A DNA stretch of 64,000 bases from Rhododendron vialii (taxonomy: Eukaryota; Streptophyta; Magnoliopsida; Ericales; Ericaceae). This document shows positions 10,296 through 22,404 of this stretch, in pieces; the stretch's first letter is position 1, and each line of letters opens with the position of its first letter. The stretch spans positions 29,538,501 to 29,602,500 of the forward strand of contig NC_080559.1 in the NCBI RefSeq assembly GCF_030253575.1, read 5' to 3'. The translations under genes and the position numbers were made by a program. The notes beneath the pieces are model-generated. The model was not told the DNA's origin, searched no databases, and was given only the letters and a program-made list of their open reading frames with translations.

Positions 10296-13200
10296 ATGGG
10301 AGTTGTAACTGTTTCTAGCTCAGCTTCGAGGACACCATTGGGATTAAGTGCGACTTTCTCATCTTACAGATCCCCATCAGAAAGACCTTTAATTTTGGCA
10401 TTTAAAACGGTTAAAACGAAAAACAATGCTTTAGTTGCACCTGCAGAGCTGGTCTCGATTCCTGCTGAGACACCTAAAGAGAACAAGAAAAAACTAAGAA
10501 GGTCTAGGAAGGCTTCAGAAAGATTGAAAGCTCTCTCCATAGATGAGGTCCCATCGTGTACATTTGAAGTGGATTACAATGAAGCTGCTGCCAAACTCGA
10601 AAGCCTATACAAACTTAGCCCTACAAGCCATCCCTCTGATGTCGATGATACAGACCATGTTGTGAGGAGAGGGGGGCGGCGGAGGACTAAGGAAGTGGGG
10701 GATGAAGAGTACAAGATTGGTAGTAATGTAGTGAGGAGTGGGCGGAAGTTTCCAATACGATTGAATCTTGCTGGGAGGATATCATTGAGGAATAAAAACG
10801 ATTGTGAAATGGCTTGTTCTGTTAGGAGGAGAAAAGATCCCAAGAACGAAGAAGACAGAATCCGCAAGCTTATCAGGGAGTATTCAGTGTCGAGTGAATT
10901 GGTTAGCTATGACTGGAAGAAGATGAAGATACCGCCAGTTCTGCCTTCTTCTGAACATTCATTTCTGTTCAAGTTGATGCAGCCTATGAAGGTGAGTTTT
11001 AAGAACAAGTAGAGCCTCCCCCTACGCTATTTTTTTTCCTTGGGACATTGTTAAATGTTGATTACTTGGTTCAATTAATTTGGTTGCGAGTTTTGCTCAA
11101 TGAGAGATGCTGACTTTTGTTTTGATTTTATCAAGGAAATTCTCGAAGTTAAGGGGAACTTGGAGCAAGATTTGGGGCAAGAGCCAAGGAATGGTGATTT
11201 GGCAGAGGCAATGAAGATGACTGTAGTACAGCTAAGAAAGACGTTAGTGGTTGGTCAAGCGGCCAGAAATAAGCTAGTTAAGGTATATCTATATGCCATT
11301 CATTCTTCTGATTCAATATAGAATTAGTGTCAAGTGATTCTAGCATCAAATTGGTGTACATGTTTATCTAGCTGGGGATAAGAAAAAATAGATTGAGATG
11401 AAAAAAGGATTAACTCATCTATGTAAAAAGTTAAAAGAAATGATAGAAAATGAACTCATCAAGGTAGTATTTGGATAATGTGCCCAATGTGTTCTAAAGT
11501 ATCACGTGTTGTATGCCAATGTGGTAATTTTGATGCTTCCTGATACAGCACGTTTGACAAAGGTTGTCTGTTATTCTCCAATTTTATTAGGCTAGTTTCA
11601 ATCCTTGCAGCTGCAGTCCTGCGATTAGGTTGAAAATTGGCAAAACTATATATACTCCATCATTCTTCTTTGTAATTGGGTTAGCCTTCTCGCTCATGAG
11701 ATTTGAAAAAGATCTTTCAATCATGAAGATCGAAACAGCCTCGACGGGATTGTCAAATCCTAGTTAACTTGATGTTGAGGTCAATTTTTCTTCACTTTGT
11801 AACACGCTTATTTATGGCCTTGAATCAATTTTTAAGCAAACACTAGGGTACTTACCTAAAGGGTTGGCAAATGTATTACGTGCGCCTTCAGAATTGCTTT
11901 TCATCTACGGGTGCATTAATTGCCTGTGCATGTTTTAGTGCCAGAAAGGCAGCAACCAACAATTCTTCATCACCTTCATTTTGGTCCAAAATTCTATCAA
12001 CAGTTGTAAATTTCATCGTAATAAGCTTTAGAACAATAGTATTAGTCCTGTAATGGTTTGTGGCACCTATAAGGGAAGATAATATTAACGGATTGTCTTA
12101 ATTCTTAAATGTTGTTGCAGCACAATCTCCGGCTTGTTTTGTTTGTGGTAAAAAAATATTTCCGAGAGTTTGCCAATGGCCCTGAATTTTCGGACCTCTG
12201 TCAAGCAGGGGTGAATGGTCTTATCACAGCAATCGACCGCTTTGAGCCAAAAAGGAAGTTTCGGCTCTCTACTTATGGTCTGTTTTGGATCAGACATGCC
12301 ATCATTCGATCATTGACCGTCTCAAGCTTCTTGCATGTTCCCTTTGGCCTTGAGTCAGTATGTTTTTCTTCTAATCTTGAACATCTTGTATCTTTTCAAA
12401 GTTTTGAGTAATAGTCATAGACTCCATCTTCTTAATGGATGCTTTCACTGCTTTATTTTGGCAGGTTAGGGTAGAAATCCAACGAGCCAAACTAGAGTTG
12501 TCGTTTGAGCTTAACAGATTACCAACAGAAGAAGAGATTATAAAGAAAGTTGGAATCTCTCCTTCTAGGTATCATGAAGTGATGAGGGCTTCAAAACCAG
12601 TATCCTCTCTCAATGCTAAGCACAGGACAACTCAACAAGAGCTCATTGATGGACTTGCTGATACCGAAGGCGTTGGGGGTGATGAGCGGCAACCTGCTCT
12701 TCTCAGGCTTGCTCTCGATGATGTGGTAACCACTTATCTTCTTTGGTCTTGCATTCCGTGTTAAACTGCATTCTTTCTTTATTTGTCAGATTCATGACTA
12801 CATATGTCATCAACAAGCCATACAAAATGAATTTGGATTACAGAAAGGTAGACTGACTTGGGGACGCCCCACTAGAAGCTATCAGTAATGAATGGCACTA
12901 CCCGCACAACAGGCATGTCTCAACACGCATGTCCCACCTCGGTCCTATTTGTTCACCCTGGCATAAAACAAAGATAAAACCAAGAAGAGCCTGGAAAAAC
13001 ATTTAGTTTGGCTATGATGATTGTTGGCAGTGGCAACCAATTTGCGTAATCAATGGCACCCAAAATCTTATTCTCAGTCGCAAAATTGATTCTTATTACC
13101 ATTGAATCATGGAATCGTCCCCCTTGGGAACATATCTTACGAATTCGATTGTCTTTACAGCGTATACCTCCCATATACGATAATCGATCCTCAAATATGT

Positions 13201-13466
13201 CTTTTTTCCATCTGCTGTCCGAAGCGTAGGCATGAACTAATTCATGACTTTGTCTTTGGGTAAACCAGCTTGATTCTCTGAAGCCCAAGGAAAGCTTGGT
13301 CATCAGACAGAGATACGGGCTCGATGGCAAAGGTAATAGGACATTGGGAGAAATTGCAGGGAACTTGAATATCTCAAGAGAAATGGTTCGGAAACATGAA
13401 ATGAAAGCTATGATGAAGCTCAAGCACCCGGCCCGAGTCGATTATCTTCGCCATTATGCTTTCTAA
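10296..13466 (+). CDS. SIG5: Plastid RNA polymerase sigma factor SIG5
   Basis: Nuclear-encoded specificity factor for the plastid-encoded bacterial-type RNA polymerase; in Arabidopsis SIG5 serves light- and stress-responsive promoters such as psbD. Five coding exons: 10296-10991, 11136-11282, 12121-12357, 12465-12725, 13269-13466, all with GT-AG junctions in phase 0. They give 512 residues, close to the Arabidopsis protein (517). The start is chosen because [17 protein letters not shown] matches the family N-terminus, a Ser/Thr-rich transit peptide. Residues 220-232 carry the conserved LFKLMQPMK. Region 2 spans about 274-345, with [15 protein letters not shown] and the [15 protein letters not shown] core-binding and -10-melting segment. 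Region 3 follows (residues 361-420). Region 4 ends the protein with the helix-turn-helix [20 protein letters not shown]. No lesion is seen. Retention of the leader intron would add an in-frame upstream ATG (10188). Confidence 0.95.
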
Positions 13467-14331
13467 AACATTTCACTTCTACTTTTTTTTTCCTTTTTCT
13501 TGTTCTTCTATGCATACGTGTATATGTGTATGTATATATATATGTGTGTGTTATATGTATACATTTGTACTCCCTCTCCCCCGTATTATAACGCTTGATC
13601 TTGAAAATCACATACTCCTACTACCATTCACTCTATGCTTTGGAGACTTACCAACTACGGAGAACTTGTAATTCCCATTTTCTTTTCCTGTCCGTTTTGT
13701 AACAAGATGCGTCATACAGCTAATAGTATACAATACACTTTCAATACTTAATTTGTCTTTTTTTTATTTATTTATCTGATTTCAATACTTCATTTCACAG
13801 GATTATTCACAATTGGGGTCGTAGGTGTGTGTGGTGGTGCATTTAGGCACAACACACGTGTAGTGCAGTCTTCATTGGGGCCTCGCCGAGTCAGTTTTTT
13901 ATTTATTTATTTATCAAAGCAGAAACATAGCATATATATAAATATAGCATTGTACCGTTTATTTTCTTCATCTTGTCACTTAAGTGATTTGTGGATAAAT
14001 TGAAGTGATATCGGAAATTGTTATCTGTATGATCGCAGCACATTTAGATTGAGAAAAACATGTAGAATTGTGAGGTAAATGTGCGCGGGATACAAAGTCC
14101 AGCAAACTTGAATTTTTGCACGGGTCACCTAGGAGACAATAAAAATAAAAAAAAGAAGAAGGTTCAAATCAAATAAACAGACCCCAAGGTAAGTCCAATA
14201 AAAGTTGCACAACACAACAGTAGTTGACCCCATAAACGAACTTGGGTTGGGCCCAATAAAAGCCGTACGGTACGGCATGCACAGATGACCCCATAAATAT
14301 TTTAAGATCATTCCGATAAATATGTTACAGT
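13467..14331. other. 3' flank of SIG5 and intergenic DNA
   Basis: Probable 3' UTR followed by AT-rich DNA with an alternating TATG/TGTA stretch (about 13520-13562). No other gene is seen. Confidence 0.5.
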
Positions 14332-14714
14332 AATGCTACACACACAGCATTTATGCACAGATTTTGTGCACAGATTTGTTGTGGGGCCCACTACGGGTCC
14401 CACAAAAATAATCCGAGTCGTTCATTAAATGTAAAACATTTTTTCAAGGGCCTCCGCGAAAAATCAGCTCAATCCGATACTTACAGATGCTCGATTCAAT
14501 CATTTAACTTTTCATTCGAATTTCAGGATAATGAAAAGTTAGATGATTAAATCAAGTACTTATAGGTATTGGATTGAGCTGATTTTTCGCGGAGATCCTT
14601 GAAAAAATGTTTTACATTTAATGAACGGCTCGGATTATTTGTGTGGGACCCGTAGTGGGCCCCACAACAAATCTGTGCACAAAATCTGTGCATAAATGTT
14701 GTGTGTGTAGCATT
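14332..14714. mobile_element. Palindromic (foldback) MITE
   Basis: About 383 bp that is almost entirely one inverted repeat. The left end AATGCTACACACACA pairs with the right end TGTGTGTGTAGCATT, and the arms (about 180 bp each) include TGGGGCCCACTACGGGTCCC against GGGACCCGTAGTGGGCCCCA. The centre lies near 14525. Non-coding. The target duplication is not clear, so the superfamily is left open. Confidence 0.8.
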
Positions 14715-15100
14715 GGAGTAATTTTTACCTTTTTATTGGTCAATGAAATGTCTAGCTTTTATTTATTTATTTATGTTTTTTGAAGGTTAAGAAAATTTTG
14801 CTTGATGAAGTTTCGATATATGGTCAAACAGACCAGTGAATACTGTACTATACGTATATTTGTGATATTTTAAAAACACTAAAAATCAAGAAAATAAATG
14901 TCAAAGCTCTCTATTTAATAAATATTACATTCTATAAATTATGGGATATGTATCTGATATGATTCCTTTAAAAAATTATTAAAATATAATAGCTTTTGGA
15001 TTGCCTTGACTGATAGGAAGTTTATGAATTATTTTAATGTCAAGATTTTATTATCATTGAAGCTGTAAAAATAAAATAATTATTATAATTATAATAAGAG

Positions 15101-15141
<41 letters not shown>

Positions 15142-15415
15142 AGGAAGCCTACCTAAATAATGATGTAAGGGGAGAGAATTCGAGCTTCCTTTTTTCTTTT
15201 TCTTTTTGAATACTTTTTAAAGTCAAAACTTTAAAAGGTAAACCAACCAATATTTTCGTGCACTTGATAATCTAACGGGTGGCTCAACTCATGAAAAGTT
15301 ACTCTACAATGTTGTAATTTCAGTACAAATGAAAATCACCAACCTATGTACAGCTGGGGCTATATATATACACTTAAACACAGTACATGGATTTGGGTAA
15401 TTTCTACACAATAAA

Positions 15416-15533
15416 GGGCGAGTTTGGGCTAATTTTTATTGTGACTTTTTTGCACGGCTTCTTTGGAAAGATAAGATAAAACAACCAAAATGACCGTGCG
15501 AAAAAGTCACAAAAAAGTTAGTCGAAACTCACC
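15416..15533. mobile_element. Small palindromic MITE
   Basis: The left end GGGCGAGTTTGGGCTAA pairs with the reverse complement of the right end TTAGTCGAAACTCACC, and TTGTGACTTTTTTGCACGG pairs with CCGTGCGAAAAAGTCACAA. The paralogous flank near 21880-21905 lacks this block, so it inserted after the duplication or was lost there. Confidence 0.65.
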
Positions 15534-16054
15534 ATACCTGAAGAAGAGTAGGTTACATATTTACGGGCACTCAAACGATGGGATTACAATCTTTGAATGA
15601 TCATTTCTGAAACTTCATTAGTACTTTTTGAAAACTATTGATGAATCTACATATATTGATGACTCATTCCCTCCCCCAACCAATTCGGTATCCGGGCCAG
15701 TTTATGCGCACTTCAAGTAATCCTGAGAGCCCAATCCAAGGCCCACCTGCGGGGTTTGGAGAATACATTCTAAATGCTTATATTTCATTTCCCTGGATAT
15801 ATGCCATTACCACTGTTCATAACATTAAACTTCCGATCACATAGAAAAAATGCCTTCTAAAAGAATGATTCCGAGTCTATACAACACCTGACGTATTGTC
15901 CAAATCAACAAGAGAATGATAAAACAGTATTTTCATTTCGAACCCTAAAGGAATAATAGCAAGCGAGCATATTAATCTGATGTCCAAAGAATGAGGTTCC
16001 GAAATCCTGGTAAACATACTTCACAATGCCATCCAGGGTAATAACGTGACTAGT

Positions 16055-16190
16055 GTCTAAGCAAAGTCTCGTGGTTAAGGCGGGACTTAGGTTGCCTCAA
16101 GTTCGAAATCTTTTTACTACTATCAACTCTCGTGGGGTCAATGCACACGGAGATTCGCAAGTCTTTAACCGGGCCTTCGGTTACATAATC
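16055..16190 (+). repeat. Au-type SINE remnant
   Basis: tRNA-derived short element with an A-box-like segment (CTCGTGGTTAAGGCGGGA), a B-box-like GTTCGAAATC, and the Au-family body word CTCGTGGGGTCAATG. Related pieces lie at 22405-22600 and about 29425-29560 in the equivalent flanks of the other SWEET copies, so the insertion predates the duplications. Confidence 0.6.
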
Positions 16191-17425
16191 ATGCCAAATA
16201 TATAGAGTTAGTAAAAAGTTTTATAGTTAAATAAAAAGAATTTGAGAGGTTTTATAGATAGATAATTTGAGAGGTTTTTATTTAACGAATTTGATTTTGT
16301 TATGGAAATATTTAAGGATGCTAGAGATGGAATGAAGCAATAGATATGAGTTTCGAATTCTTCCAGAAAGATATGAGACATATCTTTGATGAAATATTAT
16401 TATACCACATGAGCAGCTTGAAAACTTTTACTAGCAATTCCATTAATTCTTGCCACTTGGCGCATCCAAGGCTAAAACCGCTTCTGCCTTGTACGATATT
16501 ATCTGGCTTTTGAGCTCCCAAACCCCATGAAATTTGCATTCACCAAACGATGTGGGACTTGTGACCACCCATCCAAACTTCTACCGGGACACTATACCGG
16601 AGCCCGGCCCCAACCTGGGTATGGGGTGTCACAAAAACTTTCCTCACAAAAGACTCTACAATACTAAATTTAGTAAAAAGTATATGTCAGGACGCTATAG
16701 ATTGGATAAAACAAGATTTGTTGGTTTCATTACCAGTTCATTAATTCATTCGTGCTAGTTGTTACTATCCGGGCTCTTCACACGAACGGCTTGCAATACT
16801 AATATGTTTAAGGATGCTTAATTGGGATGACATAAAACAAGATCTTTCTGGATTTAAATTCGAAACAATGACATACCTTTGATGTAAGTTGCTAGAAAAT
16901 TTTAATACCAGCCCACTTTATTCGTTTTAGTCCAAGCTTCCACGACTATTGGTGAGAAAAAGCCGTCCTGCAATACTATACATTATAGACATAGATTAGC
17001 ACACTTTGGCGACAAAAGAAAACAACAAGGTCTCACATCCATAATAAGCATCCAAAATTCAAACACGAAATTCTTGGATTTGATTTGCAATATCAAAAAT
17101 CATATCAAGGGGACTGTGAAAATCTTCATCTTCCAGTAACAAGAGAACCATGGAATAAAATAATTCCTTCGTTGTTTCCCTATTGACTATCAACAAAATG
17201 TAACTAAACTACGAGACCATTGCACAATAATACACTTGTAAGTAAACGCCCAACCACAGCCAAAGTTATTGCCTGGCCTCCACAACTTCATCTAGACGCA
17301 GACAACACTCTCTCTCTCAATGCCCTTTCATTTTTCTAGTATTCCCTGCCTTAGCTGCCTATCTGTCTCCGCACTATTTATTTATTTATTTTCTATAACT
17401 CAAGTGTCTAGGCCCGTTTTTGCAC

Positions 17426-17433
17426 TATTTATA
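17426..17433 (+). promoter_or_regulatory. TATA-like element, SWEET copy A
   Basis: TATTTATA lies 63 bases upstream of the start codon. The equivalent elements of copies C (25003-25010) and D (32218-32225) are at almost the same distance. In copy A the motif GCACTATTTA occurs twice (17371-17380 and 17422-17431), separated by about 41 extra bases. Confidence 0.6.
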
Positions 17434-17495
17434 CCTGCGGAAGTTTGCTTACACTTCAGGAAGTCTTAGTTACTTATGACTTCTCTGTCCAAAAG

Positions 17496-19047
17496 ATGGA
17501 AGATAGGCTTCGCGTGTCAGTTGGAGTGATGGGTACCTAATTGCATGCTAATTTGTTCATTCCTTGGGCTACCTATACCATTATTTATCTTCAAATAAAT
17601 TTCATTAAATGATTTCCTAACTACCAAAGCTTGCGTGATTTTTATTGCAGGGAATGTGGTTTCAATATTCTTTTATGCTGCACCCATGTAAAATCTAATT
17701 CTCTATTTAATTCTAACTCAACAAGTTGAGAAAAGCGATGATTCAACTCTAATTTTATGTTTTTGTTCTTTCCAGATTAACTTTTAAAAGGGTCATAAGC
17801 AAGAAAAGCACAGAGGAGTTTTCTTGTTTTCCTTACATCATTGCTCTACTGGTTAGCTTCATTTATACTTGGTATGGCTTGCCTGTTGTAAGCTATAAGT
17901 GGGAAAATTTATCCCTGGTCCCTGTTAATGGCGTAGGTGTTCTTCTTGAAATCTCCTACATTCTCACATATTTCTGGTTCACTTCGGCTGGAGAGAAGGC
18001 AAGCTACTATATATCTATAAACTTCTCCATACCATTAGCAAGTTCTTTTTTTCAATTGCAAGTCATCCTTGTAGGTTCACATGCATGATAAATTTCTTTT
18101 GTTGATTCCTTTACCATTTATGTAAATCTTTATAAAGTGGTCTATAAAGATCAATTTACATGTGTGCATGTAATTCGCATTTGACAAGAATCATATGCAA
18201 CTATGGTATACGATGACTAGTTATTCGTAGCTATGAAGATTCTCGATACTCAATAGTTTTCCATATAACCTAATTAAGAGGATGATATAAACATGTGTTT
18301 CCACCCTATGGTGCAGAAGAAGGTAGCTATGATGACAGTACCTGTAATTCTTGTTATCTGCATCACCGCAACAATATCAGCTTTCATTTTCCACGATCAC
18401 CATCACCGCAAGCTGTTCGTTGGGAGTGTTGGACTCTTATCCTCGGCGACATTGTATGCGTCGCCTTTGGTTGCCGTGGTGAGTTCTCTAACCACCATGT
18501 CCATACTTGTCTTTTTCCAATATATACGACTCCCTAATATGGCAGCAAGCAAATAAGTTATATTTCGTTCATATAAGAAAGCTCATGCATGCATATATAA
18601 GCCACACACTAAATACGATTCATATTGCAGAAGCAAGTAATACAAACGAAAAGCGTGGAGTTTATGCCATTCTACTTGTCATTTTTGGCATTCCTAACAA
18701 GTTCGTCTTGGTTGGCCTATGCACTGCTGAGCCATGATCTCGTTCTTGCGGTTTGTGAGATAGTTTAAGATCAATTTTAAACAATTTAGCATTTCAGGTC
18801 AAGATTTGATTCTCTAACTCAAATTTGCACATATTTGCAGTCTCCTAATCTGATCGGCACATCTTTAGCGATTCTCCAGCTTGTGCTTTACTTTAAGTAC
18901 AGGAACAAGGGAATTGTGGAAGAACCCCACAAATCAGATGCAGAATGGTGCGTATACCAGGTCCCAAGCCCGATTCACACAACTCCACGAGCATTGGCGT
19001 TCGAAGGTAGCCCAACCAGTGTCCATCGACTTATGGTTGGAGGATGA
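17496..19047 (+). CDS. SWEET3-like sugar transporter, copy A (altered C-terminus)
   Basis: Clade I SWEET, a seven-helix membrane uniporter that moves sugars down their gradient. Six exons: 17496-17532, 17651-17687, 17776-17998, 18317-18478, 18631-18750, 18841-19047; 261 residues. The first MtN3 domain shows GVMGN, the KKSTEEFSC loop and TWYGLPVVS. The second shows YASPLVAV, KSVEFMPFY, SSSWLAYALLSHD and ILQLVLYFKYR. The third intron has a GC donor (AAG then GCAAGC). Compared with copy C, LLNCLLYTWYG reads LLVSFIYTWYG. The last exon runs into a solo LTR at 18946, which supplies the final 33 residues and the stop, replacing the usual hydrophilic tail. The transmembrane core is intact, so function is possible; the tail change may affect trafficking or regulation. 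Confidence 0.85.
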
Positions 19048-19367
19048 TATCAGTGGGCCCAACTAGATGTTGTTAGATTTGCTTATTCAGTATTTATCTA
19101 GATAGATTGTCATTTAGAGTTTTATCTTGCTAGAACTTTAGGCTGATTATCACTATTGTTAGGTGATCTTTATCTTAGTTTCTTTATCTCTTTGTGGGAG
19201 CCTATTTATAGGGGCTCTCATCTTTTGTTTGCAATCATTCGATTGAATAAAAATATCATTTCTTGAGTTGGCATAGGTACAGGGATACCCAGGTCTTGTT
19301 TCACCCTTGGGTACAAAGATGCCCTTAGGTACAAAGATACCTAGGGTTTGCTACCAGTTCTACATCA
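18946..19367 (+). mobile_element. Solo LTR (probably Copia type)
   Basis: A 422 bp block begins TGGTG and ends ATCA. It interrupts homology with SWEET copies C and D exactly at this point. Flanking 5-mers are CAGAA and CACAA, consistent with a target duplication having one change. It contains a TATA-like stretch (CCTATTTATAGGGG) and a polyadenylation-like GAATAAAAAT, both usual in LTRs. No internal retrotransposon coding region is attached, so it is a fossil left by LTR recombination. Copia is suggested by size and termini only. Confidence 0.65.
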
Positions 19368-19371
19368 CACA

Positions 19372-20409
19372 AAAGAATGGTGAGGAAACCAAGTGACAGT
19401 TGCAGTCCATGGATGCTGAAGATAACATCGTCAAGAATTGAAGCGAATTGGTTACATGAAGGTCTGTTTGGATCCCTCTCTTTATTAGCCGCGCCCCGAA
19501 GTATGGGTTGCTGGGAGTCACAATTCAACTAGAAGTCTCAAAATATATGAAGGATAGCTAATGCAGTTTGCAATTATCTTGCAATTCATGTGTACAATAA
19601 TGCGATAAGAGCAATGTAAGCTTTTCTGAGCACCCAACTATATAACAAATCATAAGCAGGAGGAGGAATACATCCATTAGTAAAAGAGATGCTTTGAAAA
19701 ACTGAGGATAATCTGATATACAGAACAGAGTGAAATAACACCAGAAACTTTGGAAGTAAAGTTATGTAATCAATCAATGTAGTCCAACTGTATACTTACA
19801 GGTTCCTTGATCTTCTAAATTCAAAAACAAGGGTTACCGCGTAGAAAAGTACCTGAACCGGAATAGGATAAACAAAGAAATCAGAGAGTGTGGCGGGGAA
19901 TTTCTCATTCGCAATGTCTTTTTGGATGGTTTTTAATCGTTTGCTCCATTGCAATCGTCTTCATGTAGCAACCAAGTCTGTCAGCCTCGATATAGCTCCC
20001 ATGTGATATACCACAAGAAACGCAGAACCAAAAATCATCTATGATGAAGATGGTCAGCAAAAGAAGGTTGAAAAACCACTCGCGAAGCAAGAATAACTCA
20101 ACCACCACAGTAAGTTAAAATCTATCAACCTAATTTATGGGATTATGCATGAACAACAAATTAGGAACTAAAGCAAGCAAGAATGACACATGGATATACG
20201 TGAAACACCCCAAGGCGGGAAAAACCCACAGGAGGGAGTAAGGCACACACTTAAAACACAGATATGAATACTCTCTCGCAACCAAAACATGATTCCTCAA
20301 TGTTGGTTTAGATGCTGTTTGATGAATCATCGTGAACTGCTCCAATATGATGCTTCTTCAAGACTCGAATCTTTGATCTCTACGCATGACTGCCCCTTAG
20401 TTCAACCTC
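19372..20409. other. 3' flank of SWEET copy A, duplicated unit
   Basis: From 19374 the sequence resumes the old 3' end of SWEET (AGAATGGTGAGGAAACC), then matches the 3' flanks of copies C and D (for example 19563-19620 against 26735-26790 and 33906-33965). The minus-strand relic at about 19870-20110 is entered separately. Confidence 0.65.
19870..20110 (-). pseudogene. Relic of unidentified membrane protein (copy next to SWEET A)
   Basis: Homologous at DNA level to 34395-34690, for example the shared word CCATGTGATATACCACAAGA and the ATCGTCTTCATG/ATCATCTTCATG region. It reads on the minus strand, opposite to SWEET. Both copies encode a hydrophobic stretch followed by a basic hydrophilic part. 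I do not recognise the family. The frame differs from the other copy, so it is taken as a decayed duplicate. Confidence 0.5.
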
Positions 20410-21134
20410 CAAATTTTCTCTGGTCAATATGACAGGCGTACTCATTCTTCTTGAGATCTCCTTCATTGTCAACTATTTTGGGTTCACTTTGGCAAGGGGA
20501 AAGACAAGCTATATCTTTATACCATTTCTCAATAAGTTTAGCAAGTCTTTTCTTTTCAATCGCAAGTCATCCCATGCATGAGAAATTTCATTTTGCTTAT
20601 AGTCATATAGGATTTGCTGAAATCTTCATAAAGTGATCCATAAAGATAATTTTGCATGTATGAACATATTCCACATTTTTTACGTAAAAATTAACGCAAA
20701 TGTGATAGGAGTATACAATAAGATATTTGTAGCTAAAGAAATATATGGAAAGTTGGATAGTTTTCCACCTAACTTATAAGAGAAATATATAAACATGTGC
20801 TTCCAACCTATGGTGTAGAAGAAGCTTGCTATGATGATAGTACTAGTCATTCTAATTTTTTGCATCACGGCAACATTATCAGTTTGCGTATTGCACCATC
20901 ACAACCACCGCAAGGTGTTTGTTGGCAGTGTCAGACTCGTAGCCTCGGTAGCAATGTACTGCTCGCATTTGGTTGTCATGGTGAGTTCTCTTCCACCCAT
21001 CGCACCCACAGTTGACTTGTTCAGGTATAAAACTCCCTAATTTGGGAAATGTGGAAAAGTTGTGCCTAGTCCGAATAAGTTCGTGCATGCACATACAACT
21101 CACACACTAGATACAATTCATATTGCAAAAGCAT
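20410..21134 (+). pseudogene. SWEET3-like fragment, copy B
   Basis: Only the end of exon 3 (about 20410-20503) and a full-length exon 4 (20819-20980) remain; exons 1-2 and 5-6 are absent. The GC donor used by the other copies has become AC (AAAG then ACAAGC), and the acceptor expected before exon 5 reads TTGCAA. In exon 4 the conserved proline of the YGSPLVVM motif is replaced (YCSHLVVM). The fragment stops abruptly near 21134, where the sequence switches to a block shared with 27480-27540. A dead relic of the array. Confidence 0.85.
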
Positions 21135-21569
21135 TTTGATGCGGCGGCTTCATCCACTTGAATTCAAGATTTTATGCATTGGATCAATTGGCTTGATTGT
21201 ATAATCAACAATGGAATGGAATGTCTTCTTTTTATTCTTCGATATAAATCACATATCTTCGTCGACAGAAATAGCAACACAAAAGGGGATTAGGTAGGTT
21301 ACGCTAAAGCTACTTTTTCTATTTTCCTCGAGGTCAAATCTTCTGTACCAAATAATTCTTTGTACCTCTGTTCCTTTGCATTTTCAGCCGCACGATTGCA
21401 CAGAGTTATCTTCCCGGGAATGAAGTTACAAACACTTTTTGGTACAATTGATCTGGTAGAATTTTCCTCCCATTGTTTTGCAATGGTGCGAACCCAAGCC
21501 CATAGAATTTGGAACGTAATTTCTGAAGCACTCCCAGCAATTGAATCCTGAATTATTAGGAAAATAAAT

Positions 21570-21700
21570 GAGAATTGATTTTCACACTCCCTTTTTTTTA
21601 TATCCACACTCCCTTTTTTGTCTTTTAGCAAAAAAAAAAAGAGGCTAAAATACAAAAAAGGGAGTTTGGATATCAAACAAGGGAGTGAAAATCAATTCCC
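21570..21700. mobile_element. MITE with 9 bp target duplication
   Basis: A 131 bp element bounded by inverted ends (GAGAATTGATTTTCACACTC and GGGAGTGAAAATCAATTCCC) and flanked by identical AAAATAAAT (21561-21569 and 21701-21709). A 9 bp duplication suggests Mutator-type transposition. Confidence 0.75.
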
Positions 21701-22404
21701 AAAATAAATACTTGGTAATTGATTTTTGAACTCCCCTTTGTATTTTTTGTACTTCTTTCTTGTCGACATTTATCTGAATTTACATCTGTGCTCTGTTTTA
21801 TGTATAAAACAATAGCAAGAGAAAAGTTAATGTTGTAATTTCAGTACAAATAAAAATCACAAAGTTAGATTTGGGTAATTTTTTACATCACTAGACAAGT
21901 AATAAGTGAAATAACTGAAGAAGAGTAGCTTAGGCAGACAGACAATGGGATTAAAATCTTTGAATGATCATTTTTGAAACTTCTGTAATACTTTTTGAAA
22001 ACTACTTATGAATCTAGATATCTTGATGACCCAATTTCCCCCCTGAATCTAACAAATAGATTGAGAACGTATCGCCTTCTCTGGCAGGAGAATATATTCT
22101 TAACACTTGCATTTCATTTCCCTGGAATCTCTGGATACGTGCCATTACCCTTGCCATAACATTCAATTTCCGATCACATAGAGAATGATTCTGAGTCTAA
22201 ACAACACCTGATGTGTTGTCCAAATAAAAAAGAGAATGATAAGACAGTAATTTCTGTTTTAAACCGTAAGAAAAAACAATCCTCCATTTTATCAGCCGTG
22301 TGAAGGAATAATAACAAGCATATTAGATCTGATCTCCAAAGAATGAGGTTCCAAAATCCTGGTTTGAAACTTACTGCACAGTGCCATTAAGGGTAATGTG
22401 ACTA

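Larger units (their letters stand above)
14715..17425. other. Upstream flank of SWEET copy A
   Basis: No gene is supported. The region includes an AG microsatellite (about 15104-15139), a small palindromic MITE (15416-15533) and an Au-type SINE remnant (about 16055-16190). Several blocks recur upstream of the other SWEET copies, for example the words around 15620-15690 at 21985-22050 and around 15880-16080 at 22195-22420. This is therefore part of the duplicated unit. Confidence 0.6.

Noticed and set aside
13500-13620. Antisense gene over the SIG5 3' end
   Set aside because: The frame is generated by alternating TATG/TGTA microsatellite sequence.
16540-16640. Cassandra-type TRIM, suggested by GATGTGGGACTTGTGA
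   Set aside because: No 5S-like segment or paired terminal repeats could be found around it.
21299-21676. 125-codon minus-strand frame as a gene
   Set aside because: The N-terminal part lies in a MITE, there is no clear start or neighbours, and the family is not recognised. Kept only as a note.
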